In this document: piece by piece, positions 31,115 to 35,366 of the stretch
Numbering within the stretch: position 1 is the stretch's first letter
Layout of the letters: the number at the start of each line of letters is the position of its first letter
Assembly: GCA_038244055.1 (NCBI GenBank)
Contig: JBBRTW010000013.1
Location: 1-35,366 of the forward strand
Source of the DNA: DASPKW01 sp038244055
GTDB taxonomy: Bacteria > Planctomycetota > Phycisphaerae > Tepidisphaerales > Tepidisphaeraceae
Length of the DNA stretch: 35,366 nucleotides
Reading direction: 5' to 3'
Notes under the pieces: model-generated
Seen by the model: only the letters and a program-made list of their open reading frames with translations
Told to the model about the DNA's origin: nothing
Database searches by the model: none
Translations under genes and position numbers: made by a program

Positions 31115-31675
31115 ATGCAGATACGCCCGGCCCAACCTGATGACCTGGAGCGCTTGATCGATCTCGATGGCACCATCGAATCGACCGAGTATCTCCATAT
31201 CGATCGCGGCGGCGAGGGCCTGCTCGTGACATGGGGCATCCAGGAGCGGCCCCTGCGGGAAAAACTGGTGGATGCCAATGGAATCAATGAAGATTTGAGA
31301 TTTGAAATCAGGCAGGTGTTGGAAGGTATCGAAAACGGAATCGCCCTGGCGGCCGAGCACGATGACCAGCTCGTCGGCCTGATCGTCGCCCAGTTGGACG
31401 CGGAGCGAAAGGCGATGCGCGTGTTGGAATTACGCGTGGATTACGATTTCCGGCGGCAGGGGCTCGGTACGGCCATGATGTATCAGGTGATCGCCAAGGC
31501 GCGTGAAATGGAGTTGCGGGCGGTGACGATGCAGACCCTGACGAATAATTTCCCGGCCGCGAAGTTTCTGGTGAAAGCGGGGTTTGACATGGGCGGGCTG
31601 GATACGCATCTGCGGTCGAACCACGATCTGGTGAAGGAAGCGGTGGCGATGTTCTGGTACGCTGCGTTGGACTAA
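31115..31675 (+). CDS. GNAT-family N-acetyltransferase
   Basis: 186 residues beginning MQIRPAQPDDLERLIDLDG, the standard GNAT strand-1/helix-1. The acetyl-CoA pocket is the motif A sequence LRVDYDFRRQGLGTAMMYQV (R-R-Q-G-L-G), followed by the helix AKAREMELRAVTMQTL and NNFPAAKFLVKAGFD (motif B). An insertion between helices 1 and 2 (EYLHIDRGGEGLLVTWGIQE) is longer than usual. The acceptor cannot be predicted. It is divergent from the esterase gene across 39 bp and ends 3 bp before mgtE, so both are likely on one mRNA. Confidence 0.85.
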   Translation: MQIRPAQPDDLERLIDLDGTIESTEYLHIDRGGEGLLVTWGIQERPLREKLVDANGINEDLRFEIRQVLEGIENGIALAAEHDDQLVGLIVAQLDAERKAMRVLELRVDYDFRRQGLGTAMMYQVIAKAREMELRAVTMQTLTNNFPAAKFLVKAGFDMGGLDTHLRSNHDLVKEAVAMFWYAALD

Positions 31676-31678
31676 TTC

Positions 31679-33103
31679 ATGATTGAACAAGACGAACAAC
31701 CCCGTTCCGAGCGCGAGGCCGATGGCGAAAGCGCGCTGGCCGAGTCGGTGGCATCGATTGTCGATCGAGCCATGCTCGACAACCCCGGCGCGGTCGCCCG
31801 GAAAATCGAGGAAATCCCCGCACCCGATGGCGCGGAAGTCCTCCGCCGCCTGCCCGGCCAACTTGCCGCGAAAGTGGCCGAGTACCTCGACCCCGAAACG
31901 GCCGCCCGCATTCTCTCCGAAATGGACCCGGTCAACGGGGCTATCGTAATCGCGGGAATGGAAGTCCCCGAAGGCTCGATGGTCCTCGAAGCGATGGACC
32001 CCGATGATCGCGTCGATCTGCTCGGCCACATCCCCAAAGAGCGGCACGATGCCCTGGTGAACGAAATGGCCGTGCTGCAGGCCGCCGAGGTGCGCAGCCT
32101 CGAGCAGTACCCCTCCGACTCGGCCGGCGGCATCATGACCACCGATGTCACCGCGCTGGATGAAGACCTCACCGTCGAGCAGGCGATCGTCGAACTCCGC
32201 CGCCTCAGCGAAGTGCTCGAGCAGATGTTCTACGTCTACGTCGTCGACAAGCGCAAGCATCTCCTCGGCGTGCTCTCCATGCGCGACCTCATCCTCGCCC
32301 GCCCCGGCCGCCGCCTCAGCGAGATCATGATCGGCAAAATCGCCAGCGTCCCCGCCACGATGGACCAGGAGGAAGTCGCCCACCTCTTCGATAAGTACCA
32401 CTACCTGGCCATGCCCGTCATCGATGAGAAGAACCACCTCATCGGCCTGATCACGGTCGATGATGTCGTCGGCGTCATGCGCCAGGAAGCCACCGAAGAT
32501 GTCCAGAAGATGTTCGGCGCTGGCGCTGAAGAGCGCCTGACCAGCCCCTGGACCTACTCCTTCAAAACCCGCGTCTGGTGGCTTGTGGTCAATCTCGCCA
32601 CGGCATTCCTGGCCGGCTCCGTGGTGGGCGCTTTCGAAGATACGCTCAAGAGCCTGACCCTCCTGGCTATCTACATGCCCATCGTCGCCGGCATGGGCGG
32701 TAACGCCGGTGCCCAGGCCATGGCCGTCTGCATCCGCGGCCTGGCCATGGGAAAAGTCGATGGCAATCTCCTCCGCCATGTGCTTCGCCGGGAATTAATC
32801 GTGGGCGTGACGACGGGAATCATCGTCGGCATCATCACCGCCGCCGTAGCCCTCATCTGGCACCACGGCCAGGCCGGATGGGTCAGCAGCGGCGCGCTCG
32901 GGGCGGTCGTGGGGCTGGCCCTGATTCTGAACCACACCCTCGCCTGCACGAGCGGTGCGGGCATCCCCTTCCTGATGAAGAAGCTCGGCTTCGACCCAGC
33001 CCAGTCAGCGACGATCTTCGCGACGACGGTGACGGATGTGGGCGGATTTTTCGTTTTGTTTATGCTGGCGAAGGGGTTTATGGGGTGGCTGGTGCCGCAT
33101 TAA
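31679..33103 (+). CDS. mgtE: Magnesium channel/transporter MgtE
   Basis: 474 residues with full MgtE layout: N-domain of helical repeats (EVLRRLPGQLAAKVAEYLDP, about 55-75), two CBS domains (about 150-275, with MTTDVTALDEDLTVEQAIVE and IGLITVDDVVGVMRQEATED), a plug helix, then five membrane helices. The channel motifs YMPIVAGMGGNAGAQ and GIPFLMKKLGFDPAQSA are visible. MgtE lets Mg2+ into the cell and closes when Mg2+ binds between the N and CBS domains. No upstream riboswitch is possible because the GNAT gene is 3 bp away. It is followed by a repeat-rich gap. Confidence 0.95.
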   Translation: MIEQDEQPRSEREADGESALAESVASIVDRAMLDNPGAVARKIEEIPAPDGAEVLRRLPGQLAAKVAEYLDPETAARILSEMDPVNGAIVIAGMEVPEGSMVLEAMDPDDRVDLLGHIPKERHDALVNEMAVLQAAEVRSLEQYPSDSAGGIMTTDVTALDEDLTVEQAIVELRRLSEVLEQMFYVYVVDKRKHLLGVLSMRDLILARPGRRLSEIMIGKIASVPATMDQEEVAHLFDKYHYLAMPVIDEKNHLIGLITVDDVVGVMRQEATEDVQKMFGAGAEERLTSPWTYSFKTRVWWLVVNLATAFLAGSVVGAFEDTLKSLTLLAIYMPIVAGMGGNAGAQAMAVCIRGLAMGKVDGNLLRHVLRRELIVGVTTGIIVGIITAAVALIWHHGQAGWVSSGALGAVVGLALILNHTLACTSGAGIPFLMKKLGFDPAQSATIFATTVTDVGGFFVLFMLAKGFMGWLVPH

Positions 33104-33174
33104 CTGCGATAAAGGGCCGGAGCTAACATCGTGGCGCGACGCCGAGCAACAGCGCAATTCGGTTTTCGAGCGGT

Positions 33175-33588
33175 GAGTTTAGCGCAATCGCTGCCACCGG
33201 CATGACGGGCGGATTTGGGATGAATGCCGCGTCGGCTATCCGGGCGACTCCTAAATTTTCATCATCATCATCGCCCTACCATGCTGGCGGCAGCCAAAGC
33301 GCTAAACTCGTGCTTCCCGGCGATGCGGCATACAACGGCGCGTCTTGGCACTCGAACGGTGAGTTTAGCGCATTCGCTGCCACCGGCATGACGGGCGGAT
33401 TCGGGACGGGTGCCCTGACGGTCATCAGGGCTAGTGGCGTCGGACAGCACCATCATTATGGATCATCCTTGCCCCACCATGCCGGCCGCAGCCAATGCGC
33501 TAAACTCATGCTTCCCGGCGATGCGGCATACAATGGCGCGTCTTGGCACTCGAGCGGTGAGTTTAGCGCATTCGCTGCCACCGGCATG
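33175..33588. repeat. REP/BIME-like array, five of seven cores
   Basis: A core close to GGCAGCCAATGCGCTAAACT occurs in alternating orientation: inverted at 33175-33195, direct at 33289-33309, inverted at 33361-33381, direct at 33487-33507, inverted at 33559-33579. Two complete units (33280-33390 and 33479-33588) each have inverted ends of about 30 bp (CATGCCGGxxGCAGCxAATG) around a conserved 51-bp centre containing CTTCCCGGCGATGCGGCATA. The ~190-bp spacing and shared flanks (ACCGGCATGACGGGCGGATT) show duplication of a larger unit. No open frame is convincing. Confidence 0.85.
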
Positions 33589-33637
33589 AAATGTCGGCAT
33601 TGAGATACCGAGCTACCTCATTAAACGCATTGGCGCG

Positions 33638-33797
33638 GGCGCAATTCCGAATCGACTTGAGAACTCGTCATTGAGTAAATTAATTGCGCCGCCGGGAGGA
33701 TAGGGCAACGCAGGAGTGCGACCTGAGCGCCCGGCGGTCTGCCATACGGCAAGGGCGGTGCTGAACAAACTAAGGCACCGCCCTCTTTATTTTGCGC
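33638..33797 (+). ncRNA. Candidate structured small RNA with terminator
   Basis: Successive stems: GGCGCAATT/AATTGCGCC (33638-33690), CCGCCGGG/CCCGGCGG (33689-33737, with inner CGCA-GGAG-TGCG), TGCC-ATAC-GGCA (33740-33751), and a terminator stem (33752-33784). The A+T-rich stretch before 33690 includes TTGAGA (33657) and TTAATT (33680), a weak -35/-10 pair at 17 bp. An RNA of about 105 nt starting near 33690 would hold the last three stems. The first stem overlaps the supposed promoter and may be a DNA or longer-RNA feature. There is no match to 6S, SRP, tmRNA, RNase P or riboswitches that I know. Confidence 0.45.
33752..33797 (+). terminator. Rho-independent terminator
   Basis: GGGCGGTGC (33753-33761) pairs perfectly with GCACCGCCC (33775-33783), loop of 13 nt, extended by an A-T pair, and is followed by CTTTATTTTG. 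No protein gene ends within 600 bp on the plus strand, so it must serve a non-coding transcript or long mgtE readthrough. Confidence 0.8.
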
Positions 33798-33864
33798 CCG
33801 TTCCCCTTCTCGCGCTTCCAAAAGGTCATGTCCGCTCGGTCGGCCTAAACATCACCATCGCCCG

Positions 33865-33997
33865 CCTTGCCGGAGGCAGCTCATGCGCTAAACTCAACGC
33901 ATCCCGCCCCATAATGCTTCCTGAAAACATCTTCGCGCCCCAAGCCGATTCATCGGTCAACGTTGACCTTGCCGGAGGCAGCCAATGCGCTAAACTC
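33865..33997. repeat. Two single REP cores, direct orientation
   Basis: TTGCCGGAGGCAGCTCATGC (33865 region, core 33875-33895) and TTGCCGGAGGCAGCCAATGC (core 33977-33997) are both followed by GCTAAACTCAA. They are about 102 bp apart, lack the inverted partner, and share the upstream TTGCCGGA that differs from the five cores further left. The sequence between them contains no gene. Confidence 0.85.
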
Positions 33998-34022
33998 AAG
34001 CCTCCCCAATCGAGCCGCACCC

Positions 34023-34046
34023 CACTGGTAAGAGTACTTACTAGTG
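34023..34046 (-). terminator. Palindrome after response-regulator gene
   Basis: CACTGGTAAG-AGTA-CTTACTAGTG, a 10-bp stem with one G-T pair, 12 bp beyond the stop of the response regulator. It has no T-run, so a true terminator role is uncertain; it could equally be a repeat. Confidence 0.4.
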
Positions 34047-34057
34047 CCACCCTCCTT

Positions 34058-34459
34058 TCAATGCTGCCCATTACTCCCATTCGCAGGCATCGCGTTCTTC
34101 CGAATCTCCGCCAACAGCTCATCCGGATCAAACGGCTTGGTCAAATACCCCACCGCCCCGGCCGACATTCCCCGCTGCCGGTATTCCTCCCGATCCAGCG
34201 CCGTCAGCATCACGATGGGAATATTCCGCGTATCGGGCTCCGCCTTGAGCCGCCGCGCCACTTCGAATCCGTCCAGATCGGGGAGCATGACATCCAGAAC
34301 GATCAAGGCCGGATGCGACTGGTGGGCCTTTTCAACCGCCTGCGTGCCGGTCAGGGCCCGGTGGTAGACGTAGCCCGCGATCTGGACGTACGCCCCGACC
34401 AATTCATTGATCTCGGGGTCATCCTCGACAACCAGGACAGGACGGGCTTTGTTGGGCAT
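34058..34459 (-). CDS. Single-domain response regulator (CheY-like)
   Basis: 133 residues, receiver domain only. Acidic pocket VEDD (12-14), phospho-acceptor Asp56 in IVLDVMLPDLDGFE, Thr86 in VMLTALD, Lys108 in GYLTKPFDPDEL. No output domain. Stand-alone receivers act in phosphorelays or by binding a partner such as a motor switch or diguanylate cyclase. No histidine kinase gene is nearby, so the signal is unknown. GAGGA about 8 nt before the ATG. Confidence 0.93.
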   Translation of the reverse strand: MPNKARPVLVVEDDPEINELVGAYVQIAGYVYHRALTGTQAVEKAHQSHPALIVLDVMLPDLDGFEVARRLKAEPDTRNIPIVMLTALDREEYRQRGMSAGAVGYLTKPFDPDELLAEIRKNAMPANGSNGQH

Positions 34460-34486
34460 CTACTGATTCCTCGTTTGGCGGGGCGT

Positions 34487-34518
34487 ATTATATTCTTAGA
34501 TTCACCATAACGCTAAGA
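34487..34518 (-). promoter_or_regulatory. Promoter with inverted repeat, response-regulator gene
   Basis: On the minus strand a perfect TATAAT (34487-34492) lies 28 bp before the ATG. Right upstream of it TCTTAG...CTAAGA (34494-34499 and 34513-34518) form an inverted repeat 13 bp apart, within the spacer to the expected -35 (best match TTAGCG). The location is that of an operator. Confidence 0.6.
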
Positions 34519-34600
34519 TAGGCCAACGGACAATCCCTGTCGTAGGTAATAAACCGGGAACCGTGTCGTCGGATGGTGCGGCGGCGGGAGGCGGTAACGG

Positions 34601-35062
34601 ATGAAATGGCCCGAACCCAGTGTGGTATGGAAGGCGATCGACCTGTACATGGCCGTCGCCTACGAGAGCGATGCGCCCTCGGGGGTTCGCGCCCGCCTCG
34701 ACACCTTGCGGGCTCTGGATCCCGGCTGCTTCTACGACAGTTCGGTCTTCGAAAGCCGCGTCGAGCCCGGCCACGAGCGCATGCTCCTGCGCCTGGGCAA
34801 CCGCTTCTACCCCCACATGAAACTGGTCATCGAGCGCCGGCCGGACCGCCATGGCGTGCTCTTCCGCGCCGATACCCACGATGCCCACTGCTGCCCCAAC
34901 GCCAGCTCCCTGGAATTCCAGGCCTTCCGGCAATTGATGGAAACCAACCAAACCGTCGCCCAGGCCATCGAAAACGCCTGGGAACGCGAGGGCGTGCCCA
35001 CCTTCAAGACCTATCTGCGGGAGGATCTGGCGCGGAGGATGGCGGAGGCGGGGAGGGGATAG
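34601..35062 (+). CDS. Hypothetical protein, planctomycete type
   Basis: 153 residues; GGGAGG 10 nt before the ATG. No signal or membrane helix. The centre has RFYPHMKLVIERRPDRHGVL, FRADTHDAHCCPNASSLEFQ, then the helix AFRQLMETNQTVAQAIENAW and VPTFKTYL. The His/Asp/Cys cluster DTHDAHCC could bind a metal. I recall similar small soluble proteins in Planctomycetes, with a D-x-H-D stretch before an acidic helix ending in W and P-T-F, but know no function. It is divergent from the response-regulator gene. Confidence 0.65.
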   Translation: MKWPEPSVVWKAIDLYMAVAYESDAPSGVRARLDTLRALDPGCFYDSSVFESRVEPGHERMLLRLGNRFYPHMKLVIERRPDRHGVLFRADTHDAHCCPNASSLEFQAFRQLMETNQTVAQAIENAWEREGVPTFKTYLREDLARRMAEAGRG

Positions 35063-35095
35063 AGAAGGGTGTAGGGTATAGGGTGTAGGGAAGAG
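35063..35095. repeat. Heptamer array TGTAGGG/TATAGGG, third copy
   Basis: AAGGGTG-TAGGGTA-TAGGGTG-TAGGGAA, 7-bp period, same units as at 20190-20221, 15 kb away. It starts directly after the hypothetical gene's stop codon. Confidence 0.85.
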
Positions 35096-35167
35096 GGGAT
35101 TCGATGCTCGGCGCGGGCTTTGCAGGGACACTGAACGATTGATAACCGCCCCAACCCGAGCGGGTCG

Positions 35168-35229
35168 TTCGGCATTCGGAATTGGGCATTGGAAGTTGTT
35201 TCGCCATTCGCCATTCGCCATTCGCCATC
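35168..35229. repeat. Heptamer array CATTCGC
   Basis: GGCATTCGG, GGGCATTGG and then CGCCATT repeated four times at 7-bp spacing (GCCATTCGCCATTCGCCATT). The adjacent 70 bp between the two arrays show no gene. Confidence 0.85.
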
Positions 35230-35254
35230 ACTACTGTCCGGTTGATTTCCGCCG

Positions 35255-35366
35255 TTAGGGTTGATTTCCCATGCACTGGTCGAGTCGGATGGCTTCGATG
35301 TTAGGGTACACGATTTCAATTTCGTCCGCCTTCCCGCCGCCCGCGTCGGGCGGTTTTGCGTCACGA
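35255..35366 (-). CDS. 3' end of a gene running off the window
   Basis: On the minus strand the frame from the window edge reads RDAKPPDAGGGKADEIEIVY, then PNIEAIRLDQCMGNQP and TAA. Codon use is gene-like and the end has a regular beta/helix pattern. The start lies beyond 35366. The piece is too short to assign a family. It ends just before the CATTCGC array. Confidence 0.55.
   Translation of the reverse strand, partial: RDAKPPDAGGGKADEIEIVYPNIEAIRLDQCMGNQP

Noticed and set aside
33690..33797. SRP (4.5S) RNA or 6S RNA
   Set aside because: The GGAAGGAAGCAG apical core of SRP RNA is absent, and there is no single long hairpin with a central bubble as in 6S RNA.
33175..33997. CRISPR array or integron attC array
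   Set aside because: The cores alternate in orientation, spacing varies (51 to 300 bp), there are no cas or integrase genes, and the core lacks the GTTRRRY/RYYYAAC ends of attC sites.

Overview
The window looks like a chromosomal segment of a high-GC member of the Planctomycetota, probably class Phycisphaerae. The reasons are the signature motif LEDRRLLTA at the N-terminus of a secreted FG-GAP/RTX protein, frequent TSRPATT-type Thr/Pro tails on secreted proteins, many small secreted proteins, scattered polysaccharide-active enzymes, and few perfect Shine-Dalgarno sites. This assignment is an inference from motifs, not a database result. Housekeeping genes are mixed with lineage-specific genes, and there is no phage, plasmid or intact insertion sequence.

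Layout from left to right. Positions 1-2850 hold an orphan FtsL-like division protein, a VapBC-like toxin-antitoxin pair, two small hypothetical genes and several repeat clusters. 2855-4756 encodes a large secreted protein of unknown function. 4766-5336 is a decayed REP-associated transposase (RAYT) between two inverted 65-bp palindromes. 5357-8401 encodes a PurS-PurS-PurL fusion of purine synthesis with two in-frame repeat insertions. 8747-14925 holds a 3D-domain cell-wall protein, a Bat-like membrane protein, an ArnT/PMT-type glycosyltransferase directly behind the FG-GAP/RTX protein, and a small secreted protein. 14942-19482 holds a PilZ protein, a YkgJ-type Cys-rich protein, RdgB, a SPOR-domain lipoprotein and an archaeal-type phosphoglycerate mutase. 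A tRNA-Glu(UUC) with promoter and terminator follows at 19941-20013. 20513-31075 holds a PmtA-like lipid methyltransferase, a PEGA lipoprotein, a DUF4832-type glycosidase, citrate synthase, a DUF4139 protein, a GH42 beta-galactosidase, a PAP2 phosphatase and a CE7 acetyl esterase. 31115-35366 holds a GNAT acetyltransferase, the magnesium channel MgtE, an almost gene-free repeat-rich kilobase with a candidate small RNA, a single-domain response regulator, a planctomycete-type hypothetical gene and the 3' end of one more gene.

The metabolic genes do not form one pathway. The functional links visible are carbohydrate use (GH42, CE7 and the DUF4832 glycosidase), central carbon metabolism (ApgM and GltA), nucleotide synthesis and sanitation (PurL and RdgB), and cell-envelope maintenance (3D, SPOR, PEGA, PAP2, PmtA and ArnT-like proteins).

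The most unusual property is the density and variety of non-coding repeats. At least a dozen tandem arrays with a strict 7-bp period, in several sequence families, lie between genes and also in frame inside purL and the glycosyltransferase. Five or more families of palindromic elements occupy the intergenic gaps. A REP/BIME-like array carries seven copies of one 21-bp core. Next to it lies a series of hairpins ending in a strong rho-independent terminator, which looks like an undescribed small RNA.
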